A stretch of DNA of 46,327 nt, from assembly GCA_017469465.1 (NCBI GenBank), contig JAFUGH010000009.1:1-46327 (forward strand). Direction: 5' to 3'. Both the position numbers and the translations under genes were made by a program. The DNA comes from Clostridia bacterium. Lineage in GTDB: Bacteria > Bacillota > Clostridia > TANB77 > UBA1234. Shown piece by piece: positions 33,107 to 41,327 of the stretch. Every line of letters begins with the position of its first letter. The first letter of the stretch is position 1. The notes beneath the pieces are model-generated. The model did not search any database and was not told where the DNA came from. It saw nothing but the letters and a program-made list of their open reading frames with translations.

Positions 33107-34216
33107 CTGATTAAAAAATTTTTTAAATCAATTGATTGGTCAATCGTTATTGTGTTTTTAGTACTATTTGTGATTGGACTTGTTGCGTTATATAGTGCAA
33201 ATGGGGGAGTGGAAGGTGACACGGAGGAAGTTGGTAAACATCTTGCTTGGTTTGGCATTGGAATTGTTTTAATGATATTCTTAATGGCAATTGATTATGA
33301 AGTACTTGGCAAACTTTGGATACCACTATATGCTCTTATGTTGCTAGCACTATTTTTAGTTTTATTTACTACTCCAATTCAGGGAGCCACAAGCTGGTTT
33401 ACCATTGGCTCATCTATCAGTATTCAGCCATCTGAATTTTCTAAAATAATAATTATTATTGGACTTGCAAAGATTATTACTTGGGTGAAAGAAAAAAGTA
33501 AAATAAACAATGTTTTATACTTGTTTTTGATTTTTCTCTATATTGCAGTTCCAATTTTATTAATTATAAAGCAACCAGATTATGGTACAGCTATGGTTAT
33601 TTTGGCATTATCTGCTATCATGATTTTTTCTTCTGGGATTAGTTTATGGTATGTTTTGGGAAGCGTTATTACAGTAGCAGTATCATTGCCTTTTATATAT
33701 TTATATATTTTGCCGGAACATGCTAAAGCAAGGATTAATGTGTTTTTAAATCCTCAATCTGATCCATTGGATACAGGATATAATATTATTCAATCAATGT
33801 TAGCAGTTGGCTCTGGGCAAGTTTGGGGAATGGGTCTATTTAATGGAAACCAAACTCAACTCGGATATTTACCAATGAAAACTACAGACTTTATTTTTTC
33901 AGTGATAGGGGAAGAAATGGGGTTTGTAATGTCAATGACTATTGTAGTGCTTTTTGTTCTTTTGATTATTAGATCGTTTTATATTGCTAAAAATGCAAAG
34001 GGTACTTTTGGAGCTCTACTTGCAACTGGAATTGGCAGTATGCTTTTAGCACATTTTATCGAAAATGTTGGAATGACTATTGGACTTATGCCAATTACAG
34101 GTATTCCACTTCCTTTTATAAGCTATGGTGGAAGTTCCATGCTTACTAATTGCATGGCTATTGGAATTTTACTTAGTATTAATCGAAAGAGAAAGAAAAA
34201 AATGTTTTTAGAATAA
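33107..34216 (+). CDS. rodA: RodA-type SEDS peptidoglycan polymerase (probable CTG start)
   Basis: 369 aa from CTG 33107. The frame is closed by TGA at 33101-33103, and no ATG, GTG or TTG occurs until GTG 33152, which would delete the conserved I-K-K-F-F-K-S-I-D-W start. GGAGG (33096-33100) lies 6 nt before CTG; ATT at 33110 is the other option. About ten hydrophobic helices and the motif Q-T-Q-L-G-Y-L-P-M-K-T-T-D-F-I-F-S-V-I-G-E-E-M-G, then G-I-P-L-P-F-I-S-Y-G-G-S-S-M-L, place it in the RodA/FtsW/SpoVE family. RodA is preferred to FtsW because the mre/PBP2 genes are nearby, but this is not decisive. Confidence 0.9.
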   Translation: MIKKFFKSIDWSIVIVFLVLFVIGLVALYSANGGVEGDTEEVGKHLAWFGIGIVLMIFLMAIDYEVLGKLWIPLYALMLLALFLVLFTTPIQGATSWFTIGSSISIQPSEFSKIIIIIGLAKIITWVKEKSKINNVLYLFLIFLYIAVPILLIIKQPDYGTAMVILALSAIMIFSSGISLWYVLGSVITVAVSLPFIYLYILPEHAKARINVFLNPQSDPLDTGYNIIQSMLAVGSGQVWGMGLFNGNQTQLGYLPMKTTDFIFSVIGEEMGFVMSMTIVVLFVLLIIRSFYIAKNAKGTFGALLATGIGSMLLAHFIENVGMTIGLMPITGIPLPFISYGGSSMLTNCMAIGILLSINRKRKKKMFLE

Positions 34217-34258
34217 AAATACTTAGTTATACTATATGAATGGAAGGGACTATTCTTT

Positions 34259-35221
34259 ATGTATTTAAAATCGTTAAGGATTGGAAATGTAAATATTGAT
34301 AACAACGTTTTTTTAGCTCCAATGGCAGGGATTACAGACCTGCCATTTAGAGTTTTATGCAAAGAGCAAGGGGCTGGATTAACCTATACAGAAATGGTTA
34401 GCTCAAAAGGGTTATTTTATGGAGACAAATGCACACAAGAGCTTATGGCTATTTCTGAAGTTGAAAGACCTGCAGCAATACAAATATTTGGAAATGATCC
34501 GAATATTATGGGAGAAATTGTAAAAAAGGTTTCTAAGCAAGCTGAAATAATAGATATTAATATGGGATGCCCTGCACCTAAAGTTGTTAAAAATGGCGAA
34601 GGATCCAAGTTGCTGTTAAATCCTCAACTGGTTGGTCAAATTGTAAAATCTGTTGTAGCAAATTCTTTGGTACCAGTAACAGTGAAAATACGTAAAGGTT
34701 GGGATGAAGAGCATGTAAATGCAATTGAGGTTGCAAAATTAATTGAAGAGAGTGGTGCTTCTGCAATTACAGTTCATGGAAGAACACGAGAGCAGTTTTA
34801 TTCTGGTAAGGCAGATTGGGACATTATTAAACAAGTAAAACAAAATGTAAAAATACCCGTCATAGGTAATGGAGATATTGTTTGCGGTGAAGATGCGAAG
34901 AGAATGTTCGAATATACAGGATGTGATGCAATTATGATTGCAAGAGCATCTAATGGAAATCCTTGGATTTTTAGAGATATTATTGCATATTTAAAAGAGG
35001 GAATTGTACTAGGAAGACCGAATCTTGATGAAATAAAGGGTATGATATTGCGTCATATTACATTATTAACGGATTTTAAAGGAGAGTATACAGCGGTAAG
35101 AGAAATGCGAAAACATATTGCATGGTATATAAAAGGAATTCCTAATGCGGCAGAGATTAGAAATAATGTTAATAAGATTGAGGATATAGGCGAACTTAAA
35201 GAGTTTATCTATCACATATAA
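34259..35221 (+). CDS. dusB: tRNA-dihydrouridine synthase DusB
   Basis: 320 aa, start ATG 34259 with GGAAGGG upstream. FMN-binding barrel motifs: L-A-P-M-A-G-I-T-D-L-P-F-R, then the catalytic-Cys segment D-I-N-M-G-C-P-A-P-K-V-V, V-T-V-K-I-R-K-G-W, V-H-G-R-T-R-E-Q and G-N-G-D-I. This is the DusB pattern; it reduces uridine to dihydrouridine in tRNA. It follows rodA by 42 nt and ends 3 nt before the inverted-repeat block. Confidence 0.95.
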   Translation: MYLKSLRIGNVNIDNNVFLAPMAGITDLPFRVLCKEQGAGLTYTEMVSSKGLFYGDKCTQELMAISEVERPAAIQIFGNDPNIMGEIVKKVSKQAEIIDINMGCPAPKVVKNGEGSKLLLNPQLVGQIVKSVVANSLVPVTVKIRKGWDEEHVNAIEVAKLIEESGASAITVHGRTREQFYSGKADWDIIKQVKQNVKIPVIGNGDIVCGEDAKRMFEYTGCDAIMIARASNGNPWIFRDIIAYLKEGIVLGRPNLDEIKGMILRHITLLTDFKGEYTAVREMRKHIAWYIKGIPNAAEIRNNVNKIEDIGELKEFIYHI

Positions 35222-35310
35222 AGTACAATTTGTCTGAATGATTGTTTTTAATTTGCCTAACTAATACGAAGGAATTTGTAATAATCACTATTTATGAAAT
35301 TTACTGCTAA

Positions 35311-35413
35311 GGAGAACAAGGCATGACTTTTTCAGTCGGATTTTGAGCCTCGGGGCGATAGATTGATCCGCCCTCTCGCTCAAGCCTCCTTTGAAAGTAA
35401 CGCCTTGTTCTCC
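35311..35413. ncRNA. Candidate structured RNA (strand uncertain)
   Basis: GGAGAACAAGGC (35311-35322) pairs perfectly with GCCTTGTTCTCC (35402-35413). Inside are a small hairpin GACT/AGTC (35325-35337) and a stem TTGAGC/GCTCAA (35343-35348 with 35378-35383) that continues as GGGCG/CGCCC (35353-35357 with 35369-35373). The result is a branched fold in a G+C-rich segment (31 of 60 bases at 35341-35400). It does not match 6S, SRP, tmRNA, RNase P or known riboswitch cores that I checked by eye. It could equally be a folded DNA element. Confidence 0.4.
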
Positions 35414-35520
35414 TACCAAGTAAGTGCCTAAAAGATAAACGATTTAGGCAGAAATATATCTTCTTCTCGACCACTATCTTTCGGAATCGTTTAGACTTTC
35501 ATGGACGTTTCCATAGCCAA

Positions 35521-35546
35521 TGGCGAACGCTGTTCGCCGCTACGAA
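35521..35546. repeat. REP-like palindrome copy
   Basis: GGCGAAC-GCT-GTTCGCC followed by GCTACGAA, the same order and flank as the units at 19128, 19223 and 19318. A short ATGGA/TCCAT hairpin lies just upstream. Confidence 0.8.
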
Positions 35547-35642
35547 GCATCAAAACAAATTGGAATCGACATGGATGTGGGAAAAGACATCCCCCCAATG
35601 CCTCCGTCGCCATAAGGAATCTTTCCGACAAATTGTAATTTA

Positions 35643-35987
35643 CTAGATTAATCCGAAGCTTACCCCTAAGGCTGAGTTTACTTGATGCATTGTGATAGGA
35701 TCTACTTGCCCGATTTTTTCAAGAAGCCTTGATTTATCTATTGTTCGTATTTGTTCTGTTAATATAACAGAATTCTTCATTAGTCCATATTCACTTGAAT
35801 TTATGTTAATATGTGTTGGAAGCCTACTTTTACTTGTTTGAGAAGTAATTGCTGCTGCTATTACGGTTGGACTATATTTATTACCAACATCGTTTTGTAT
35901 GATAAGTACTGGACGAACTCCACCTTGCTCAGAACCAACTACGGGACTTAAATCTGCATAGTACATATCTCCTCTTTTTACGGTCAA
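35643..35987 (-). CDS. ndoA: EndoA/MazF-family mRNA interferase
   Basis: 114 aa on the minus strand, TTG start at 35987 with GAGGTG 8 nt upstream; the start matches the V-K-R-G-D opening of B. subtilis NdoA. Strong conserved segments include [22 protein letters not shown], then I-T-S-Q-T, and [16 protein letters not shown]. It is a ribosome-independent, sequence-specific RNase, normally held by the antitoxin NdoAI encoded just upstream. No antitoxin gene is present here: the 201 nt upstream are non-coding and the next gene is divergent. Confidence 0.93.
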   Translation of the reverse strand: MTVKRGDMYYADLSPVVGSEQGGVRPVLIIQNDVGNKYSPTVIAAAITSQTSKSRLPTHININSSEYGLMKNSVILTEQIRTIDKSRLLEKIGQVDPITMHQVNSALGVSFGLI

Positions 35988-36126
35988 CTCACATACACCT
36001 CACTTTAACTTTTGTATTCTTAAACTAATTATTGCCAATGAATCGATTTTTATACATTTGTAATTCGTTTATTGATTGGCTTAATATATTGTATGGAGAA
36101 GCCAAAGTTATGTTAACAATAAAAAT

Positions 36127-36155
36127 TTGCTTTTTATGGAGAATTATGTTAAAAT
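36127..36155 (+). promoter_or_regulatory. Putative promoter of the PLD-like protein gene
   Basis: TTGCTT at 36127-36132, a 17-nt spacer and TAAAAT at 36150-36155. Confidence 0.5.
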
Positions 36156-36188
36156 AAAATATGTAAATTTGAATAAAGGGGATTTTTT

Positions 36189-37490
36189 ATGGATATTAAA
36201 TTTTGGAATCAACCGAAAGATTTGAGTTTGGGAAATTTGTTGAACGAAAAATTGAGAAAGGGCTTTCAAAAGGTTTGGCTAATTGCTGGTGTCGCAAAAG
36301 ATACTGGGATTGAAATGTTACTTGAGTCAATTGAAGAGGCAAGAAATTTAGGCACTGAGGTAAATGTCTTGATTGGAACTGATAGAAAAAATATTTCAAA
36401 AGATATGCTTATGAAACTCTTAAAATTAGGATGCCATTTATTTTTGCACATAAATCGTGATGAGAATAAGGTTGAAACAAGAATTTATATTTTCGAAAGT
36501 GACGATAGACAATCTCTTATTTATGAATCTTCTGGTAAGCTTTCAGAAGGGGGCTTATATACTAGTCAGTTGGTTGTTCAAGAAATATCATATATGCCTG
36601 CTGAAAAGAAGATGTTTGAAAATGCCAAAAACATTATTTTACAAGGAACTGAAGTTTTCAAAGAGACAGATGAAGAAGAGCTAAAGTTACTTGCTGAAAA
36701 AGGTGAGGTTGTAGCAAGAATTATTGAAAGGAAGATTCCTAGTATTAGTGAGATGTATGGTGGCACTTCGATTGAAACAATTGGAAATGATATGTATGAT
36801 GAGAGTTCTAGTGGCAGACTATTTGATATTCCTGAAAATGACTTTGATATAGATATAGATATTAATATTGATGGTGAAATAAAAAAAGCAGAGCTTTCTG
36901 TGGAAACAGAAGCTAAGAAACAAAAAATAGAAAAAGAAAATGTTGAAAAATTGGCTGCTGAAAAACTGTCTAAGTTTTATGAAGAGTTACCAACGGTAGA
37001 ATCTGAAAAAAAAGTCTCTATTATCAAAGACATGAATAATATTGATTTTTCTAATGTCAACATATTTGTTTTTGAACTCAATAAAATAGTAGAAAAAGGA
37101 TTAGGAGAAGGAGCAATTAAAGTTCCAGTTTATTTGTTTGAAGAAATGAAAAATTTCTTTGGAAGTGAATTGTTTGATACATTTATAGATGAAAAAGGTA
37201 AAGCAAAGTTTGGTACAAAGGTTGCATTCGAGATTCTAGATACTCAGAATAATGAAACCGTGCAAGATGAAAATGCGTTTATTTATGTTGAGGATAGATA
37301 TTTAGCATTAAAATCTAAAGTACTTAAAGAATTAAGACCGGAAGAAAAAGATATTTTAAGGATGATTAAGAATTCTGAAAATAGGTATTGTTTAGAGTTA
37401 ATTAGAAAAAATTCTAAAGAGTATAACATTTGGGAAAACTTTTGTGTCTATGCTATGAAAAATTCAAAGAGAAAATTTGGAATTATGTAA
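36189..37490 (+). CDS. Protein with a possible degenerate phospholipase-D-like domain
   Basis: 433 aa, no signal peptide or membrane helix. Residues ~20-135 (G-F-Q-K-V-W-L-I-A-G-V-A-K-D-T-G, then V-N-V-L-I-G-T-D, then R-I-Y-I-F-E-S-D-D and S-S-G-K-L-S-E-G-G-L-Y) follow the order of a PLD-type nuclease domain. The catalytic H-x-K is missing, since the equivalent segment reads T-R-I-Y-I-F. If correct, it is an inactive PLD-like binding domain. A central acidic stretch (~215-255) separates it from a C-terminal half with V-P-V-Y-L-F-E-E-M-K-N-F-F-G. I considered a DNA-binding (B3-like) reading of this half but cannot support it. Its own promoter and a strong terminator make it monocistronic. Confidence 0.45.
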   Translation: MDIKFWNQPKDLSLGNLLNEKLRKGFQKVWLIAGVAKDTGIEMLLESIEEARNLGTEVNVLIGTDRKNISKDMLMKLLKLGCHLFLHINRDENKVETRIYIFESDDRQSLIYESSGKLSEGGLYTSQLVVQEISYMPAEKKMFENAKNIILQGTEVFKETDEEELKLLAEKGEVVARIIERKIPSISEMYGGTSIETIGNDMYDESSSGRLFDIPENDFDIDIDINIDGEIKKAELSVETEAKKQKIEKENVEKLAAEKLSKFYEELPTVESEKKVSIIKDMNNIDFSNVNIFVFELNKIVEKGLGEGAIKVPVYLFEEMKNFFGSELFDTFIDEKGKAKFGTKVAFEILDTQNNETVQDENAFIYVEDRYLALKSKVLKELRPEEKDILRMIKNSENRYCLELIRKNSKEYNIWENFCVYAMKNSKRKFGIM

Positions 37491-37509
37491 ATAAAATAAA
37501 GAATAATTA

Positions 37510-37553
37510 AGTGAGTAAGTTTTGATAGATTTTCAGAACTTACTCACTTTTTT
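37510..37553 (+). terminator. Terminator of the PLD-like protein gene
   Basis: AGTGAGTAAGTT (37510-37521) with AACTTACTCACT (37537-37548), perfect, ending in six Ts. Confidence 0.92.
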
Positions 37554-37559
37554 CATTTC

Positions 37560-37660
37560 ATAGGAAAGTCATACTTTCCGTATGAAACAACAAAAGCACA
37601 TTCTTACGTTGCCAAAGGCAACATAAGAAAATTGAAAATCTTTGATTTTCTAATATTCTC
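37560..37660. repeat. Cluster of three short hairpins
   Basis: GGAAAGT-CAT-ACTTTCC (37563-37579), GTTGCC-AAA-GGCAAC (37608-37622, extendable by TTCTTA/TAAGAA across one mismatch) and GAAAATC-TTT-GATTTTC (37634-37650). All have 3-nt loops. The first shares ATAGGAAAGT-ATA with 10902-10915. The ~340-nt gap otherwise holds the promoter at 37759 and no supported gene. Confidence 0.6.
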
Positions 37661-37758
37661 TTTTGTTCCAATGAGGATGTCTTTGATTGACAAAAAAATG
37701 GCATCTTCTTTGTTCCTCGCTTATGCAAATTTCCGTAAGAAAAAACCTCGTAAAAGTA

Positions 37759-37787
37759 TTGAAAATATGATGTGTTATATATATAAT
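37759..37787 (+). promoter_or_regulatory. Putative sigma-A promoter of the DUF4321-radC-mre operon
   Basis: TTGAAA at 37759-37764, a 17-nt spacer and TATAAT at 37782-37787. Confidence 0.7.
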
Positions 37788-37832
37788 AGCTTTATGTAGG
37801 TTTTATTACTTAAGAAAAAGGGGGAAAGAAAA

Positions 37833-38090
37833 ATGAAGGATACTAGATTTTGGTTGTTTCTAATATTTCTTTTTTCAGGAATTATTATTGGAGGATTAAT
37901 AGGGGATTTTGCGAAAACAGTACCATATTTGCAGTGGCTTGGTTATGGCAAAAGCTTTGGGCTTACAGAGCCACTAAAGTTAGATATAAGTGTGCTACAA
38001 ATTTCATTTAGCTTTATGTTTGAATTAAATGTTGCAAGTGTTATTGGAATTTTAACGGCAGTGCTTGTGTATAGAAAAGTGAAGGTTTAA
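37833..38090 (+). CDS. DUF4321 small membrane protein
   Basis: 85 aa, start ATG 37833. Two hydrophobic helices (about 7-25 and 60-80) frame a loop with G-Y-G-K-S-F-G-L and P-L-K-L-D-I-S-V-L-Q-I-S-F-S-F. This is the layout of DUF4321, a clostridial family often encoded just before radC and mreB, as here. Function unknown; it is the first gene of the operon. Confidence 0.8.
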   Translation: MKDTRFWLFLIFLFSGIIIGGLIGDFAKTVPYLQWLGYGKSFGLTEPLKLDISVLQISFSFMFELNVASVIGILTAVLVYRKVKV

Positions 38091-38116
38091 TTAGTTCATG
38101 ATAGAAAGGACTAAAA

Positions 38117-38803
38117 TTGAATATTAAAGAATTACCAGAAATGGAAAGACCTTATGAAAAATTTATGGCATTTGGAGCGGAAAGGTTATCCGATGCCGAA
38201 CTTTTGGCTATAATAATTAAGGCAGGTACGAAAGAAAAAGCAGCAATAGAGTTGATTTATGAACTAATGAATCATAATGATTATGAAAGTTTAGGACTTA
38301 GTTTTCTAAATGAAGTTTCTACTAGTGAAATACAAAAGATTAAAGGTTTAGGGAAAATTAAAGCGATTCAGTTAAAAGCAATTGCCGAAATTGCCAAAAG
38401 AATGACGAAACCAGCAGATATTTTAAGATATAAAATTGATTCACCTGAAGATGCAGCGATGCTATTAATGGAGGATATGAGATTTTTAAAGCAAGAGAGA
38501 TTAGTAACGATTTTACTTGATTCCAAAAATACAGTGATTAAAATCATTACAAATACAATTGGCGGTCTTAATTCAAGTGTAATTGAAGCAAGAGAAATTT
38601 TTAAAGAACCAATAAAATGTAGCAGTGCAAAAATAATTATTGCTCATAATCATCCAAGTGGAAATCCTTTCCCTAGTGAGAAGGATGTTCAATTAACTAA
38701 GAGATTTTACGAAGCAGGAAAACTTTTTGGCATAGAATTAATGGACCATATTATTATTGGTAATGGGGTATTTGCTAGTTTAAAGAAAATGAATAAGTTC
38801 TAA
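38117..38803 (+). CDS. radC: RadC family JAB-domain protein
   Basis: 228 aa, TTG start at 38117 with AAAGGA 6 nt upstream. An N-terminal helix-hairpin-helix part (I-K-G-L-G-K-I-K-A-I-Q-L) leads to an intact MPN/JAB metal motif H177-N-H179-P-S-G and D190. Long called a DNA repair protein, its real role is uncertain. It lies between DUF4321 and mreB, the usual clostridial arrangement. Confidence 0.93.
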   Translation: MNIKELPEMERPYEKFMAFGAERLSDAELLAIIIKAGTKEKAAIELIYELMNHNDYESLGLSFLNEVSTSEIQKIKGLGKIKAIQLKAIAEIAKRMTKPADILRYKIDSPEDAAMLLMEDMRFLKQERLVTILLDSKNTVIKIITNTIGGLNSSVIEAREIFKEPIKCSSAKIIIAHNHPSGNPFPSEKDVQLTKRFYEAGKLFGIELMDHIIIGNGVFASLKKMNKF

Positions 38804-38817
38804 AGGAGTTGTTTAGA

Positions 38818-39846
38818 GTGTTTAACTTTTTTTCGAGAGATATAGGGATTGATTTAGGAACTGCCAATACATTAGTTCATTTAAAAGGAAAAGGAATTAT
38901 TATTAGAGAACCATCTGTAGTTGCTATTGATAGATATACAGGTCAAGTGGTAGCAGTTGGTACTGAAGCAAAGGAAATGCTAGGTAGAACACCGGAAAAT
39001 TTAGATGCAGTTAGGCCATTGAAAGATGGTGTTATTGCCAATTTTACTGCTACGAGATTAATGCTTAAGTATTTGATAGATAAAGCATGTCAAAGATATG
39101 TGTTTTCAAGACCAAGGGTTGTTGTTTGTGTACCTACTGGTGTTACTGAGGTAGAAGAGAGAGCCGTTGAAGAATCTACTTTAGATAGTGGTGCCCGTGA
39201 AGTATATCTGATGGAGGAGCCAATGGCTGCTGCTATTGGGGCAGGACTTAAGATTGGTGATCCAAGTGGTAGCATGATTGTAGATATTGGCGGAGGTACA
39301 ACTGAAATTTGTGTCATTTCTTTAGGAGGTGTTGTTACTAGCAAATCTATTAGAGTTGCTGGCGATGAACTAAATGAAGCTATTATTGAGTATGTTAGAA
39401 AAAAGTTTAATGTCGCCATAGGAGAAACAACTGCTGAAGAGGTTAAGATTCATATAGGATGTGCATATCCTTCTATGACTACAGAAGAGATGGATATCAA
39501 GGGAAGAGATTTAAATAATGGACTTCCAAAGACGATTACGGTTACATCTGTGCAAATTGAGCAAGCAATGAAAGAAGTGATTATGCAAATGGTTGATGCC
39601 ATTAAGATGACTTTGGAAAAAACTCCTCCAGAACTTGCAGCAGATATTATGATTAATGGAATTACTTTATCTGGTGGTGGAGCACTTATTAAAAATTTTG
39701 ATAGGCTTTTAGCTTTAGAAACAGGTATTTCTGTTAACATTGCAGATAATCCTCTTGATTGTGTTGCTAAAGGTGCTGGTAAAGTATTAGATGATTTAGA
39801 TGGATTAAAGAGTGTGCTTATTAATGCAAGGAGCAAACGTAGGTAA
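38818..39846 (+). CDS. mreB: Rod-shape-determining actin homologue MreB
   Basis: 342 aa. GTG 38818 is chosen: AAAGGAG at 38802-38808 abuts the alternative TTG 38809, leaving no spacer, whereas GTG is 9 nt away and gives the family start F-N-F-F-S-R-D-I-G-I-D-L-G-T-A-N-T. Phosphate-binding motifs D-I-G-G-G-T-T-E and late L-S-G-G-G-A-L are intact. It forms membrane filaments that guide elongation. It is followed by mreC after 30 nt. Confidence 0.96.
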   Translation: MFNFFSRDIGIDLGTANTLVHLKGKGIIIREPSVVAIDRYTGQVVAVGTEAKEMLGRTPENLDAVRPLKDGVIANFTATRLMLKYLIDKACQRYVFSRPRVVVCVPTGVTEVEERAVEESTLDSGAREVYLMEEPMAAAIGAGLKIGDPSGSMIVDIGGGTTEICVISLGGVVTSKSIRVAGDELNEAIIEYVRKKFNVAIGETTAEEVKIHIGCAYPSMTTEEMDIKGRDLNNGLPKTITVTSVQIEQAMKEVIMQMVDAIKMTLEKTPPELAADIMINGITLSGGGALIKNFDRLLALETGISVNIADNPLDCVAKGAGKVLDDLDGLKSVLINARSKRR

Positions 39847-39876
39847 AAAAGTAAATAATAGATGAATGGAGATACA

Positions 39877-40710
39877 ATGAACAAGAAATTTAAGAACATT
39901 TTGTTAATTGTTTTTATCATAATTCTTTTCATAGGAATAGGTTTTACGAATGGAAATAATAGAAAAGTGACTTTGATCGAATCTATATTTTCAAGTGTGA
40001 TAATGCTTCCGCAAAAGGGATATGTATATGCAAAAAGTTGGTTAACAAAAGATGCAAGGTTTTTCCCAGCTGTTGATGAACTGAAAGCTGAAAATCAAAA
40101 ACTAAAGGAAGAAAATGATGAATTAAATGCAAAACTTATGAATTATGAATTGATATTGTCTGAAAATACAATTTTAAAAGAGCATGTTAATTTGATAAAT
40201 TCCTATCCAGACTATAATGTGATTGCAGCTGATATTATTAGTGAATCCACTAGTAATTGGGAAAAGGTGTATACGATTAATCGTGGTTCGAAAGATGGAG
40301 TGAAGCCAGATATGACGGTGGTAGCAGAGGATGGTCTTGTAGGCTATGTTGCTTCTGTTACAACAAGTACTTCAAAAATAATTTCAATTTTGGATCCAGG
40401 TAACACAATTAGCGCTAGAACTACTAGAACAAGAGATTCTATTACATGTAAGGGTAATTCATTATTAATGAATGAAAATAAATTAAAGTTAAATAAAATA
40501 CCAACGGATTTGGTTTTAATAGAGGGGGATAAAATTGAGACTTCTGGCTTAGGAGGAAGATATCCTAAAGGAATTCCAATTGGAGAAGTCAAGGAGTTTA
40601 ATGTGAAGAAAAATCCAGTTGAGAATGAAGCTGTAGTAAAAACGTATGTAGATTTTAATAAACTTGAAACTGTAGCGATTATTTGTGAAGAATTTAAAAG
40701 TGGTGAATGA
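39877..40710 (+). CDS. mreC: Rod-shape-determining protein MreC
   Basis: 277 aa from ATG 39877, with GGAGA 5 nt upstream; an ATG at 39862 would include the site. One N-terminal helix (~8-26), a coiled coil (~65-100, E-L-K-A-E-N-Q-K-L-K-E-E-N-D-E-L) and a two-part beta domain (G-S-K-D-G-V-K-P-D-M-T-V-V; G-L-G-G-R-Y-P-K-G-I-P-I-G) are as in MreC. It links MreB to PBP2/RodA outside the membrane. Confidence 0.94.
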   Translation: MNKKFKNILLIVFIIILFIGIGFTNGNNRKVTLIESIFSSVIMLPQKGYVYAKSWLTKDARFFPAVDELKAENQKLKEENDELNAKLMNYELILSENTILKEHVNLINSYPDYNVIAADIISESTSNWEKVYTINRGSKDGVKPDMTVVAEDGLVGYVASVTTSTSKIISILDPGNTISARTTRTRDSITCKGNSLLMNENKLKLNKIPTDLVLIEGDKIETSGLGGRYPKGIPIGEVKEFNVKKNPVENEAVVKTYVDFNKLETVAIICEEFKSGE

Positions 40711-40723
40711 ATAGGAGGCTAAC

Positions 40724-41245
40724 TTGAGGAATTTTTGGACTGGAATGATTGTTTTTTGTGTGATTTTAATTTCATTATGGGTGCAACTAAATGTATTCAA
40801 TACCATTGCTCTTTTTGGAGTGAAAGCAAACATTGGAATCATTTTAGTTGTGGCACTAAGTACGTTATGCGGTCAAGGTGTGGGAATAGCAATTGGGATT
40901 ACTTATGGAGTTTTATCGGATATTTTGTTTGGAAAGGCTTTTGGAATATATACTTTATTATTTTTCTTAATTGGCTTTTTTTGTGGAAAAATGAGCAATG
41001 GCTTTTCTAAAGAAAATAAAGCAACTCTTGTGATGATTACAACTACAACAACAGTAATTTTTGAGGTACTGTCCTATTTTATTTTGGTAGTAGTTTATGA
41101 GTATGAAGTTGAAGTTCTTTCAATAATCAAAATAGTGGTACTTGAAGCAATTTACAATGTCTTACTTTCGGGGCTTTGCTTTAAAGTATTTAGTAATTTA
41201 GCTGAGATTATTAATAAAGGGAAAAGGAGTTATTATTTGTTATAG
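40724..41245 (+). CDS. mreD: Rod-shape-determining protein MreD
   Basis: 173 aa, TTG start at 40724 with AGGAGG upstream. Five hydrophobic helices; the segment G-V-K-A-N-I-G-I-I-L-V-V-A and L-S-D-I-L-F-G-K-A-F-G-I-Y-T are MreD-like. It is a membrane partner of MreC. It follows mreC by 13 nt. Confidence 0.88.
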   Translation: MRNFWTGMIVFCVILISLWVQLNVFNTIALFGVKANIGIILVVALSTLCGQGVGIAIGITYGVLSDILFGKAFGIYTLLFFLIGFFCGKMSNGFSKENKATLVMITTTTTVIFEVLSYFILVVVYEYEVEVLSIIKIVVLEAIYNVLLSGLCFKVFSNLAEIINKGKRSYYLL

Positions 41246-41327
41246 ATGGTGAAGTGCTACTTTCGTCATTAATTGCAGTGAATTGTGATGTGGTTTACAG
41301 TACTCCATTTATATACAAGGAGGATAA

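Larger units (their letters stand above)
35224..35637. mobile_element. Candidate 414-bp non-coding element with inverted ends
   Basis: The 421-nt gap between dusB and endoA has no gene. TACAATTTGTC (35224-35234) is repeated inverted as GACAAATTGTA (35627-35637). Extended inward, 18 of 20 positions match between the ends. Outer TA dinucleotides would fit a TA target-site duplication (as in IS630/mariner-type MITEs), but because TA is palindromic this cannot be told from a TIR base. Inside lie the foldable segment at 35311-35413, an 8-bp hairpin (TGCCTAAA/TTTAGGCA, 35425-35450) and a REP-like palindrome. No transposase. Confidence 0.5.

Noticed and set aside
35224..35642. 6S RNA, tmRNA, RNase P or SRP RNA in the dusB-endoA gap
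   Set aside because: The conserved cores of these RNAs were looked for by eye on both strands and not found.
37671..37799. 42-codon plus-strand ORF before the DUF4321 gene
   Set aside because: No ribosome site, overlaps the putative promoter at 37759-37787, and no recognisable protein.
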